The translations under genes were made by a program, and so were the position numbers. From Streptomyces toxytricini (lineage in GTDB: Bacteria > Actinomycetota > Actinomycetes > Streptomycetales > Streptomycetaceae), in assembly GCF_014649915.1 (NCBI RefSeq), contig NZ_BMTY01000015.1:62001-126000 (forward strand): a stretch of 64,000 nt of DNA, written 5' to 3'. This document shows positions 49,086-57,197 of the stretch, piece by piece. The notes under the pieces were generated by a model. The model had not been told where the DNA came from and did not search any database. It saw only the letters and a list, made by a program, of their open reading frames with translations. The stretch's first letter is position 1; each line of letters begins with the position of its first letter.

Positions 49086-49940
49086 CTAGCCGTGCTCGAC
49101 GACGGTGTCGGCGAGGACGGGGGCGTCGCCCCGCTCGGCCGCGCCCACCTCGACGCGCACCCGGCCGGGCTCCTCCCACATCCGGATCCGCAGCGTCTCC
49201 CCCGGGTAGGCGACGCCGGCGAACCGGGTGCGGTAGGCGCGGACGCGGGTGACGTCCCCGCCGAGCGCGGTGTCGACGACGGCCTTGAGGGCCATCCCGT
49301 ACGAGCACAGGCCGTGCAGGATCGGGCGGTCGAAGCCGGCCGTCTTGGCGAACTCGGGGTCGGCGTGCAGCGGGTTCCAGTCCCCGGAGAGCCGGTAGAG
49401 CAGCGCCTGCTCCTCGCGGACGGGGCGCTCCACGACCCGGTCGGGGGCCCGGTCGGGGGTCTCGGAGCGGGCGGAGGGGCCGCGGTCGCCGCCGAAGCCG
49501 CCCTCTCCGCGGACGAAGATCTGCGCGTCACTGGTCCACAGGGGGCCGTCGGCGTCGGCGACCTCGGAGCGGAGCACGATGACGGCGGCCTTGCCCTTGT
49601 CCCAGACGGCCGCGACCTTGGACGAGGCGGTCGCCCTGCCCGCCACGGGGATGGGCCGGTGCAGCTCGATGGAGTGGCCGCCGTGCAGGACGGCGGCGAG
49701 GTCGACCTCGATCCCCGGTGCGGAGAGCCCGCCGAGCATGGCCATGCCGGCGCCGGCGACGGTGGCGAAGCTGGGCAGGACGTGGAGCCGGGACTCCAGG
49801 GTGTAGCGGAGCTCGTCGGGGTCGGTGGCGGGGATGCCGGCGCCGAGGCCCAGGTGGTAGAGCTGGATGTCCTTGTGGTCCCAGGCGATGTCCCCGCGGC
49901 GGGGGTCGGCGGCGAGGGCCCTGGCGGCGTCGATCGGCAT
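49086..49940 (-). CDS. MaoC-type 2-enoyl-CoA hydratase (Hsd4B-like, double hot-dog)
   Basis: This 284-residue double hot-dog protein has an N-terminal non-catalytic half (HKDIQLYHLGLGAG, LPSFATVAGAG) and a C-terminal half with the hydratase 2 motif LSGDWNPLHADPEFAKTAGF and RPILHGLCSYG. That gives the catalytic Asp and His. Its size and layout match Hsd4B and the hydratase half of peroxisomal MFP2, which add water to enoyl-CoA in (R)-specific beta-oxidation. ATG 49940 is preceded by AAGGAG. It is first in its operon, and a KstR-type box lies 86 bases upstream. Confidence 0.9.
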   Translation of the reverse strand: MPIDAARALAADPRRGDIAWDHKDIQLYHLGLGAGIPATDPDELRYTLESRLHVLPSFATVAGAGMAMLGGLSAPGIEVDLAAVLHGGHSIELHRPIPVAGRATASSKVAAVWDKGKAAVIVLRSEVADADGPLWTSDAQIFVRGEGGFGGDRGPSARSETPDRAPDRVVERPVREEQALLYRLSGDWNPLHADPEFAKTAGFDRPILHGLCSYGMALKAVVDTALGGDVTRVRAYRTRFAGVAYPGETLRIRMWEEPGRVRVEVGAAERGDAPVLADTVVEHG

Positions 49941-50025
49941 GGGGATGGTGCTCCTTGTCCGTGGAAGACCTCGGCGCGGTCGTCCGCACCGTCGGCCGCA
50001 CCGAGGTCGCATGCGGGACCGGTTC

Positions 50026-50039
50026 TAGAACGCGTTCCA
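50026..50039. promoter_or_regulatory. KstR-type operator before the MaoC operon
   Basis: TAGAACGCGTTCCA fits TnnAACnnGTTnnA, the mycobacterial KstR consensus. It lies 86 bases upstream of the MaoC start. Confidence 0.65.
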
Positions 50040-50091
50040 GTGTCCACCGGTGAGGCATGTATAACGCACGCCCCACCACATGGGAAGGCTG

Positions 50092-50106
50092 CTGACTGCG
50101 TGTCAG
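50092..50106. promoter_or_regulatory. CTGAC-N5-GTCAG dyad (copy 1)
   Basis: CTGACTGCGTGTCAG lies between the MaoC operon and the receiver-like gene. The same 15-bp pattern recurs at 54019 and 58063. Confidence 0.5.
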
Positions 50107-50155
50107 ATGGACGTGTCCGGGAGCGTGTTGCAACCGCCGGCGCGAGGCTGCGCCC

Positions 50156-50161
50156 TACGCT
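50156..50161 (+). promoter_or_regulatory. -10 hexamer for the leaderless receiver-like gene
   Basis: TACGCT ends 6 bases before GTG 50168. Confidence 0.45.
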
Positions 50162-50167
50162 GGCGGC

Positions 50168-50581
50168 GTGGACGAACTGCCGGCGGACCGCCGCCCCGCC
50201 GGGTCACTGCGGGTGCTCCTCTTCCCGCCGGACCCGGCGCTCGCACTGCGGCTGGGGCTCCAGCCGGACATCGAGATGGTCGCCTCCGCGACGGCCCGGC
50301 CCGCGGTGGCGCTGGTCCAGGAGCTGTCGGCCGTCACCGCGCTGCGGGAGGAGGACCCCGAGTGCCGGGTGCTGGTGATGGCCGGCTCGGCGCGCCCCGG
50401 GCTGCTGGACGCAGCCCTGGCGGCGGGGGCGGCCGGGCTGGTGGTGCGGGACGGGCCGCTGGAGGAGCTGGCGGACGCCGTCCGGCGCGCCTCCCGCGGC
50501 GAGACGGTGGTCGACCCGGCCCTGGCAGCCCCCGCCCGCCCCGACCCCGGCTCCGGCGGCCTCAGCGGCGCAGCAGGGTGA
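50168..50581 (+). CDS. Stand-alone pseudo-receiver protein lacking the HTH domain
   Basis: This 137-residue protein matches the receiver part of NarL/FixJ-type response regulators: LRVLLFPPDPALALRLGL at the start, VLVMAGSARPGLLDAALAAG and ADAVRRASRGETVVDPAL at the end, where the HTH linker normally begins. The acidic pair and the phospho-acceptor Asp are not evident, so it is a pseudo-receiver. The LuxR-type HTH is missing; instead the gene ends inside the converging thiolase gene (20-base overlap). GTG 50168 is probably leaderless from TACGCT. It lies between the two operons of the beta-oxidation module. Confidence 0.75.
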   Translation: MDELPADRRPAGSLRVLLFPPDPALALRLGLQPDIEMVASATARPAVALVQELSAVTALREEDPECRVLVMAGSARPGLLDAALAAGAAGLVVRDGPLEELADAVRRASRGETVVDPALAAPARPDPGSGGLSGAAG

Positions 50582-51749
50582 CGACGGCCGCGCCGCCCAG
50601 GCCGATGTTGTGGGCCAGCCCGACCGCGGCCCCGCGGACCTGCCGGTCCCCGGCCTCCCCGCGCAGCTGCCAGACCAGTTCGGCGGTCTGTGCGAGCCCG
50701 GTGGCGCCCAGCGGGTGGCCCTTGGAGATCAGCCCGCCGGAGGGGTTGACCACCCAGCGTCCGCCGTACGTCGTCGCGCCGCTCTCCACGAGGGGGCCCG
50801 ATTCCCCGTCGGCGCACATGCCGAGGGCCTCGTAGGTCAGGAGCTCGTTGACGGAGAAGCAGTCGTGGAGCTCGATGACGTCGACGTCGTCGACGCCGAG
50901 GCCGGCGGCCGCGAAGGCCTGCCGGGCCGCGGCCGCCGTCACCGGCTTGCCGACGACGTCGATGCAGGAGCCGGAGGCGAAGGTGGCCGGGGTGTCGGTG
51001 GCCATCGCCTGCCCGGCGATCTCGACGGCCTCGGCGTGCAGTCCGTGCCGTACGAGGAACCGCTCGGAGACGACGACGGCCGCGGCGGCGCCGTCCGAGG
51101 TGGGCGAGCACTGGAGCCGGGTCAGCGGTTCGTGGACGGGCTTCGCGGCGAGGACCTCCTCGACCGTGTACACGTCCCGGAACTGGGCGTACGGGTTGTC
51201 CGCGGAGTGCCGGTGGTTCTTCGCGGCGACCGCCGCGAGCTGCTCCGGGGTGGTGCCGTACCGCTCCATGTGCTCGCGGGCGGCGTTCCCGAAGAGCTGC
51301 GCGGTCGGCGGCGACTGCCCGAAGCCGTGCCGGGCGGCCATGATCCCGTAGTGCCGGGCGACCGGGGAGGCCCCGAAGTCGCCCGCGCCGGCCCCGGAGC
51401 CGAGGGAGCCCTTCTTCATCTTCTCGAAGCCGAGGGCCAGCACGCAGTCGGCGAGCCCGCCCGCGACGAGCTGCCGGGCCACCACCAGGGCGGTGGCGCC
51501 GGTCGCGCAGTTGTTGTTCACGTTGTAGACGGGGACGCCGGTCAGCCCCAGCCCGTACGCGGCACGCTGCCCGGCGGTGGAGGGCTGGAAGCAGTAGCCG
51601 ACGGCGACGTGCTCGACCTGCTCGTAGCCGATCCCTGCGTCCGCGAGGGCGGCCCGGCCGGCCTCCTCGGCGAGCTCCCAGTACGGCCGGTCGGCCGTCT
51701 CGGGCTTCTCGAAGCGGGTCATCCCGACTCCGGCGACGTACGACTTCAT
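50562..51749 (-). CDS. SCP2/Ltp-type thiolase (lipid transfer protein or keto acyl-CoA thiolase)
   Basis: This 395-residue thiolase-fold enzyme of the SCP-x/Ltp class shows VAGVGMTRFEKPE at the start, YNVNNNCATGATALVVA with the nucleophile Cys, GFEKMKKGSLG, VIELHDCFSVNELLTYEALG and GGLISKGHPLGATG. It is closest in memory to Ltp1 of mycobacteria, which act on sterol or branched side chains. It would cleave the ketoacyl-CoA made by the SDR. ATG 51749 is 19 bases after the stop of the acyl-CoA dehydrogenase gene, so the two share a transcript and the KstR-type box at 54003. Confidence 0.92.
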   Translation of the reverse strand: MKSYVAGVGMTRFEKPETADRPYWELAEEAGRAALADAGIGYEQVEHVAVGYCFQPSTAGQRAAYGLGLTGVPVYNVNNNCATGATALVVARQLVAGGLADCVLALGFEKMKKGSLGSGAGAGDFGASPVARHYGIMAARHGFGQSPPTAQLFGNAAREHMERYGTTPEQLAAVAAKNHRHSADNPYAQFRDVYTVEEVLAAKPVHEPLTRLQCSPTSDGAAAAVVVSERFLVRHGLHAEAVEIAGQAMATDTPATFASGSCIDVVGKPVTAAAARQAFAAAGLGVDDVDVIELHDCFSVNELLTYEALGMCADGESGPLVESGATTYGGRWVVNPSGGLISKGHPLGATGLAQTAELVWQLRGEAGDRQVRGAAVGLAHNIGLGGAAVVTLLRR

Positions 51750-51768
51750 GCCCGTCCCGTCCCTTCCT

Positions 51769-53921
51769 TCAGTCCCTGGGGAGGCCGAGGATCCGCTCGG
51801 CGACGACGTTCAGCTGGACCTGCGTGGTGCCCCCGGCGATGGTCAGGCAGCGGGACAGCAGCATCCCGTGGACGGCCCGCTCCCCCGGCCCCTCCCGTAC
51901 GGCGCCCTCGGGGCCGAGGAGCTCCAGGGCCAGTTCGGCGACCCGCTGCTGGTGCGCGGTCTGCACGAGCTTGCGGATCGAGGCGCCGGCGCCCGGCTCC
52001 AGCCCGGAGACCTGCCGGAGCGTGGTGCGCAGCCCGATGCAGGCCAGTGCGTGGGCTTCGGCGGCCAGTGCCCCGAGGCGGGCTCGGCGGGCGCCGTCGA
52101 GTCCGGGGGCGCGGGCGAGGAGCGCCTCCAGGCCGGTGCCGAAGGCGACCTGGTCGGCCATGTGGACGCGCTCGTTGCCGAGGGTGGTGCGGGCGACGGC
52201 CCAGCCGTCGCCGGGCTTGCCGAGGAGGGCGTCGGCGGGCAGCAGCGCGCCGTCGAACCAGACCTCGTTGAAGAGGGTGTCACCGGTGATCTCGCGCAGC
52301 GGCCGGATGTCGATGCCGGGGGTGGCGCGCATGTCGACGAGGAAGCAGCCGAGGCCGCGGTGGCGGGGGGCGTCCGGGTCGGTGCGGGCGAGGAGGATGC
52401 CGTGGTCGGCGGTGCGGGCGGCGCTCGTCCACACCTTCTGGCCGGTGATCCGCCAGGCCCCGTCCGGGCCGGTCCGCTCGGCCCGGGTGCGCAGGGAGGC
52501 GAGGTCGGATCCGGCGCCGGGCTCGGAGAAGAGCTGGCACCAGGCGAGGTCGCCGAGCAGGGTGGCGGGGAGGTAGGCGGCCTGCTGCCCGGGGGTGCCG
52601 TGGGCGATCAGGGAGGGCACGACCCAGGTGGCGATCCCGAGGTCGGAGATCCGTACGCCGGCCCGGGCCAGCTCCTGCGCGACGACGAGCTGTTCCAGGG
52701 GCCCGGCGCCGAGTCCCCAGGGGGGCGGCAGGTGCGGGGCGGCGTACCCGGTGGGGGCGAGGGCGCGGCGGGCGCCGGCCGGGTCGAGGCCGCGGGCGCC
52801 TTCGGCGGCGCGGCGGGCGGCGGGCCGGTACCGCTCGGCCTGCGGGGGGAGGTCGGTGCGGACCTCGCGGCGGGCGCCGGCGGCGGCGAGGTCCGCGGCG
52901 TGCAGCCGGTGCTCGTCGCCGGGGCCGAGGAGCTGGCGGGCCACGAGGGCCCGCCGCAGGTGGAGGTGGGCGTCGTGCTCCCAGGTGAAGCCGGTGCCGC
53001 CGAGGATCTGGATGCAGTCCTTGGCGCATCCGTACGAGGCGTCCAGGGCGGTGGCGGCGGCGAGCGCGGCGGCGAGCGGGCGGCCGGCGGGCGGCCCGTC
53101 GGCGGCGCGGGCGGCGTCCCAGGCCAGGGCGCGGGCCTGCTCCAGGCGGACGAGCATGTCGGCGCACAGGTGCTTGACGCCCTGGAAGCGGCCGATGGGC
53201 CGGCCGAACTGCTCGCGGACCTTGGCGTGTTCGGCGGCGGTGTGCACGGCCCAGGCGGCGGTGCCGCAGGCGTCGGCGGCGAAGAGGGTGCGGGCGAGGT
53301 CGCGGACGAGGCCGTCGTCGAGGGCGAGGAGCCGGTCGGGCGGGACGGGGGTGCGCAGGGCCCGTACCTCGGCGGTGGGGCGGGTCGGGTCGGGGCGGTG
53401 TGGGTGCGGACGGCGAGGGCGGCGGTGTCGACGGCGAACCAGCGGGTGCCGGCGGGGGTGGCGGCGGCGAGGAGGACGAGGTCGGCCTCGCCGGCGCCGA
53501 GGACGGGAGGGGCGAGGCCGTCGAGGAGGTGTCCGCCGCCGGGGGCGGGGGCGGCGGTCAGGGTGCCGGGCCCGAGGGCGACGGCCCCGATGCGGGTGCC
53601 GTCGGCGAGCGCGGCGGCCAGGTCGGCGGCTCCGGCCCGGTCCAGCAGGGCGGAGGCGAGGGAGCTGGGCAGGAAAGGGCCGGGCAGCGCGGCGCGGGCG
53701 GCCTCCTCGACGGCGACGGCCAGGTCGAGGAGGGTGCCGCCCTCCAGGTGGGGGGCGAGGAGCCCGGCTGCGGCGAGGCCGTCCCACCAGGCGGGGCGCT
53801 CCCCGGTGCGGGGCGGCGCGTCCAGCAGGGCGCGGACCCGGTCGGGCGGGACGTGGCGGGCGGCCCAGCCGCGCACGGCGGCGGCCAGGTCCTGCTGCTC
53901 CTGCGTGATGGCGATGCCCAT
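51769..53921 (-). pseudogene. Fused double acyl-CoA dehydrogenase (FadE34/ChsE3-like) with internal frameshift
   Basis: ATG 53921 opens a frame with MGIAITQEQQDLAAAVRGW and a typical dehydrogenase N-domain for about 178 residues (to ALAVRTHTAPTRP). Sense then moves to a different frame, beginning TAEVRALRTPVPPDRLLALDD, which runs to the stop at 51769. The switch lies near 53373-53400, in a C-rich repeat (CGACCCGACCCGCCCC), and needs one base more than is present. Joined, the product is about 718 residues with two dehydrogenase modules. The first has VREQFGRPIGRFQGVKH and GGTGFTWEHD; the second has CQLFSEPGAGSDLASLRTR and RITGQKVWTS. That length and order match FadE34. It is either inactivated or a sequencing error. 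RBS: GGCAGGAT. Confidence 0.85.
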
Positions 53922-54002
53922 GCGGATCCTGCCGCCCCTCCGGTGCCCCGACGTCCCGGCGGACGCGCCCGGGGTACCCGGCGGCGCGACCGCGGGCCAG
54001 GG

Positions 54003-54016
54003 TAGAACACGTTCCA
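54003..54016. promoter_or_regulatory. KstR-type operator before the acyl-CoA dehydrogenase operon
   Basis: TAGAACACGTTCCA fits TnnAACnnGTTnnA. It lies 82 bases upstream of the dehydrogenase start and 162 bases before the divergent isoprenoid synthase. Confidence 0.7.
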
Positions 54017-54018
54017 TT

Positions 54019-54033
54019 CTGACGGAAGGTCAG
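54019..54033. promoter_or_regulatory. CTGAC-N5-GTCAG dyad (copy 2)
   Basis: CTGACGGAAGGTCAG begins three bases after the KstR-type box, so the two proteins would contact adjacent turns. Confidence 0.5.
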
Positions 54034-54178
54034 ATGCATGGCGGGGAGCGGCGGTTGTCGGGTGCCGCAACGGGACGCGGCCGAAATCGCTCTGGATCCG
54101 GCCCGTTCCCGAATGATCGAATCCGGGGGCGGCCCAGGCCGCCGCCCCCCGCAGCCGCCTCCGGGAAGGAAACGGCCC

Positions 54179-55240
54179 GTGCACCCCCTTCCGTACGCGG
54201 ACCTCCACGCGCTGGTCCCCCTCGACGTCGAGGCGGAACTGGACGCCGCCATCCGGCGGCTGGGGCCGGAAGCGGACGCGCGCGCCGCCCGCGGCGCGGT
54301 CGCGGGGCTGCTGCGCCGCCACCCGCTGCGGCACCCCCTGTGGCTGCTGCCGCTGCTCGTGCACGGAACGGAGACCGGCGAACCCGCCCCCGCCGCCCCG
54401 CTCGCCGCCCTGCACGTGCTGTGGTGGACCTCCGCCTGCCACCTCGACGACCTGGCCGACGCCCCCGGCCGTACGGGCCGCGGGGAGTCCGGGGCCGTGA
54501 CCGGGGCCGGAGCCGGCCCGAGCGAGGAGCTGATGGCCGCCTTCCTCGCCGGGAGCGTCCTGCCGCTGCGGATCGTCGAGGCCCTTCCCGCCCCGCCCGC
54601 GACACGCGCCGCCCTGGCCTCCGAGGTCCTGACCGCCTGGACCGCCGCCGCGGAGGGGCAGCTGGCCGACATCGGCACGACCGCCGCGCACGCCACCCCG
54701 GAATCCGCGGTCGCCGCCTACCGCGGGAAGTCCGGCGGCCCCTACTCGATGATCACCGCGATGGCGGCGCGGCTGTCGGGGGCGGAGCCGCAGCGCGTGG
54801 AGTCCTGGCGGGAGTTCGGCGCCCTGTTCGGCATCCTGTGGCAGCTGTTCAACGACCAGGAGGACATCCTGACCGGCCGGCACGAGGACCTCCGCAACGG
54901 CACACCGACCCACCTGCTCGCCTGCGCCCTCGAAGGCGCCGCCCCACCCGCCGGCCGGGACCGCCTGCTCGCCCTGTCCGAGGCCGCGCGCCGGTCCGCC
55001 GCCGCCCGGTCGGAGCTCCTGGCGGCCCTCCTCGCGCCCGCCGTGCTCGACCGCCACCGCGCCGGCCTCGGCGCGTTCCGCGCCCGTGCCCACCGCGTGC
55101 TCGCCGCGCTCGGCGGCCACGAGCGGTACCTGCCGGCGCTGCAGCGCCTCGTGGACCATGCGTCGGCGCTGCTGCTCCCGCCGCCCGGCCCTGCCGCGGA
55201 CGCGCAGCCGACCCGGCCGTGGCGGCCTACCGGGCGGTAG
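54179..55240 (+). CDS. Isoprenoid diphosphate synthase family protein
   Basis: This 353-residue all-helical trans-isoprenyl diphosphate synthase shows the first Asp-rich motif in SACHLDDLADAP (DDxxD), the KxxxxY-type region YRGKSGGPYSMITAM, and the second motif as QLFNDQEDILTG (NDxxD). It would join isoprene units or act as a terpene-cyclase-like enzyme; chain length cannot be predicted. GTG 54179 has GGGAAGGA (54163-54170) 8 bases upstream and is preferred over an ATG at 54038, whose extra 47 residues are Pro/Gly-rich and unlike the family. It is divergent from the acyl-CoA dehydrogenase and shares a region with the KstR-type box. Confidence 0.85.
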   Translation: MHPLPYADLHALVPLDVEAELDAAIRRLGPEADARAARGAVAGLLRRHPLRHPLWLLPLLVHGTETGEPAPAAPLAALHVLWWTSACHLDDLADAPGRTGRGESGAVTGAGAGPSEELMAAFLAGSVLPLRIVEALPAPPATRAALASEVLTAWTAAAEGQLADIGTTAAHATPESAVAAYRGKSGGPYSMITAMAARLSGAEPQRVESWREFGALFGILWQLFNDQEDILTGRHEDLRNGTPTHLLACALEGAAPPAGRDRLLALSEAARRSAAARSELLAALLAPAVLDRHRAGLGAFRARAHRVLAALGGHERYLPALQRLVDHASALLLPPPGPAADAQPTRPWRPTGR

Positions 55241-55281
55241 GGCAGCATGGGCTCCGCCCACGCGCAGCACAGGAGGAACCC

Positions 55282-55932
55282 ATGGCCCCCGCCGCCACCC
55301 CCAAGCCGGAGACCCTCGCCGCCTTCGAGGCCGCCAAGGGCTTCATGCCCCTGCGCGAGGGGCTCGCGCTGTACGAGGCGGCCGCCGCGGCCGCTGCGCT
55401 CGGGCTGCCGCTGCTGGAGGTGGGCACGTACTGCGGGCGCTCGACGATCCTGCTGGCCGACGCCGCCCGGGAGGCCGGCGTGAGCGCCGTCACCGTCGAC
55501 CACCACCGCGGCAGCGAGGAGCAGCAGCCGGGCTGGGAGTACCACGACCCGACCGTCGTCGACCCCGAGATCGGGCTGATGGACACCCTGCCGACCTTCC
55601 GCCGCACCCTGCACCGGGCGGGGCTGGAGGAGCACGTCGTCGCCGTCGTGGGCCGGTCCCCGCAGGTCGCCGCCGTCTGGGGCGGCCCGCTCGGCTTCGT
55701 CTTCATCGACGGCGGCCACACCGACGAGCACGCCGCCGGCGACTACGAGGGGTGGGCCCCGCACCTGGCCGAGGGCGGCACCCTCGCGATCCACGACGTC
55801 TTCCCCGACCCGGCCGACGGCGGGCAGGCCCCGTACCGGATCTACCTGCGCGCTCTGGACTCCGGCGCGTTCGAGGAGGTCTCGGCGACCGACTCGCTGC
55901 GAATCCTGCGCCGCACCGGGCCCGGCATCTGA
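55282..55932 (+). CDS. Class I SAM-dependent methyltransferase
   Basis: This 216-residue protein shows the SAM motif LLEVGTYCGRSTILLADAA, VTVDHHRGSEEQ, then FVFIDGGHTDEHAAGDYEGW and GGTLAIHDVFPDPADGG. That is the pattern of methyltransferase_24/cephalosporin hydroxylase-like proteins. The substrate is unknown. ATG 55282 has AGGAGG at 55271-55276; the much longer open frame upstream is noise. It follows the isoprenoid synthase by 41 bases and could be cotranscribed with it, so a prenyl substrate is possible. Confidence 0.88.
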   Translation: MAPAATPKPETLAAFEAAKGFMPLREGLALYEAAAAAAALGLPLLEVGTYCGRSTILLADAAREAGVSAVTVDHHRGSEEQQPGWEYHDPTVVDPEIGLMDTLPTFRRTLHRAGLEEHVVAVVGRSPQVAAVWGGPLGFVFIDGGHTDEHAAGDYEGWAPHLAEGGTLAIHDVFPDPADGGQAPYRIYLRALDSGAFEEVSATDSLRILRRTGPGI

Positions 55933-56039
55933 GCAGGCGCCGGCCGCCCGGGGCACACGGGGCACACGGGGCATATCAGCACACGATCGCACCGCGCCCT
56001 CGGACGGCCCAGTGCCCGGCCGCGCAAGCGGGCCCGGTC

Positions 56040-56045
56040 TAGCAT
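56040..56045 (+). promoter_or_regulatory. -10 hexamer for the leaderless amidase gene
   Basis: TAGCAT ends 6 bases before GTG 56052. Confidence 0.5.
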
Positions 56046-56051
56046 CGCGCC

Positions 56052-57059
56052 GTGCGCTACGACGACAGCCCCCCGCAGCCCGAGACCGCCCCCGCGCCCG
56101 GCGCGGACCGTCGGCGCTTCGCGCGCCGCTCCGCCCTCGCCGTCGCCGCGGCGGTCATCGCCCCGACCACCCTGGCCGGCTGGGTCCTGGTCCAGGTCGG
56201 CACCGGTGCCGGGGCGGACGACGCCCGTCCGCCCCGCATCGCGGCGCCGGCCGCGATGGGCACCGGCACACCGACCGCCACCCCGACCTCCACCGCCTCA
56301 CCGACCGCCACCGCCTCCGCGAGCTCCTCCCCGAGCACCGGCCCCTCGGCGAGCGGCGGCCCAGCGCCCTCCCCCGGCGCCACCTCCCCCCTCGCCGGCA
56401 AGACCGTGGTCATCGACCCCGGGCACAACACCGGCAACTTCGACCACAGCCGCGAGATCAACCAGCAGGTCGACATCGGGACCGCCCGCAAGGAGTGCGA
56501 CACCACCGGCACCACCACCCGCGCCGGCTACAAGGAAGCCGACTTCACCCTCGACGTCTCCCGCCGGCTGCGCACCCTCCTCGAAGGCCGCGGCCTGAAG
56601 GTGGTGTTCACGCACGAGGCCGACCGCGCCTGGGGGCCCTGCATCACCGAGCGGGCCCGCATCGGCAACGAGGCGAACGCCGACGCCGTCGTCTCCGTCC
56701 ACGCGGACGGCGTCTCCGAGGGCAGCCGCGGCTACCACGTCATCCTCCCCGCCAAGGTCAAGGGCGGCGCCGCGGACACCGCCGCGATCGTCGGCCCGTC
56801 CCGGACGCTCGGCGAGCGGATCGCCGCGAACTTCGCGCGCGCCACCGGCTCCGGCCCCGCCAACTACCTCGGCGGCGGCACCGGTTTGGTCGTCCGCGAC
56901 GACCTCGGCGGCCTCAATCTCTCGACCCGGCCCAAGGTGTTCGTCGAATGCGGCAACATGCGTGACAGCAAGGACGCGGCGCTGCTGACGAGTCCGCAGT
57001 GGCGGCAGAAGGCCGCGCAGGGCATCGCGGACGGGATCGTCGGCTTCCTCGGCGGGTAG
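56052..57059 (+). CDS. N-acetylmuramoyl-L-alanine amidase (Amidase_3)
   Basis: This 335-residue exported enzyme cleaves the bond between muramic acid and the stem peptide. It has a twin-arginine-like basic stretch (RRRFARRSALAVAAAV) and helix (about 30-55), a Thr/Ser/Pro-rich spacer (about 70-120) and an Amidase_3 domain. Zinc and catalytic residues are His in VVIDPGHNTGNFD, Glu in GYKEADFTLDVSRRL, His in VSVHADGVSEG and Glu in VFVECGNMRDSKDA. GTG 56052 is probably leaderless from TAGCAT (56040). A short hairpin follows the stop. Confidence 0.93.
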   Translation: MRYDDSPPQPETAPAPGADRRRFARRSALAVAAAVIAPTTLAGWVLVQVGTGAGADDARPPRIAAPAAMGTGTPTATPTSTASPTATASASSSPSTGPSASGGPAPSPGATSPLAGKTVVIDPGHNTGNFDHSREINQQVDIGTARKECDTTGTTTRAGYKEADFTLDVSRRLRTLLEGRGLKVVFTHEADRAWGPCITERARIGNEANADAVVSVHADGVSEGSRGYHVILPAKVKGGAADTAAIVGPSRTLGERIAANFARATGSGPANYLGGGTGLVVRDDLGGLNLSTRPKVFVECGNMRDSKDAALLTSPQWRQKAAQGIADGIVGFLGG

Positions 57060-57071
57060 TCCTCACGAGGG

Positions 57072-57089
57072 GGGGCGGCCTGCCGCCCC
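57072..57089 (+). terminator. Terminator after the amidase gene
   Basis: GGGGCGGC (57072-57079) pairs with GCCGCCCC (57082-57089); effective loop is about four bases. Confidence 0.5.
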
Positions 57090-57197
57090 GGTCCTCTCGG
57101 CCGCGGGAAACCTCCGTACCATGGTCCAGCCCGCCCCCTGCTCCTGGTTGCACGACCGCACCACGAGACGACCGAGACCGAGAAGGACACCTAAGAC

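Noticed and set aside
53373..53400. Programmed -1 frameshifting to join the dehydrogenase halves
   Set aside because: No slippery heptamer of the X XXY YYZ form or downstream pseudoknot is evident; a simple indel is more likely.
54038..54178. N-terminal extension of the isoprenoid synthase from ATG 54038
   Set aside because: The added residues are Pro/Gly/Arg-rich and unlike the family, and GTG 54179 has a better ribosome-binding site.
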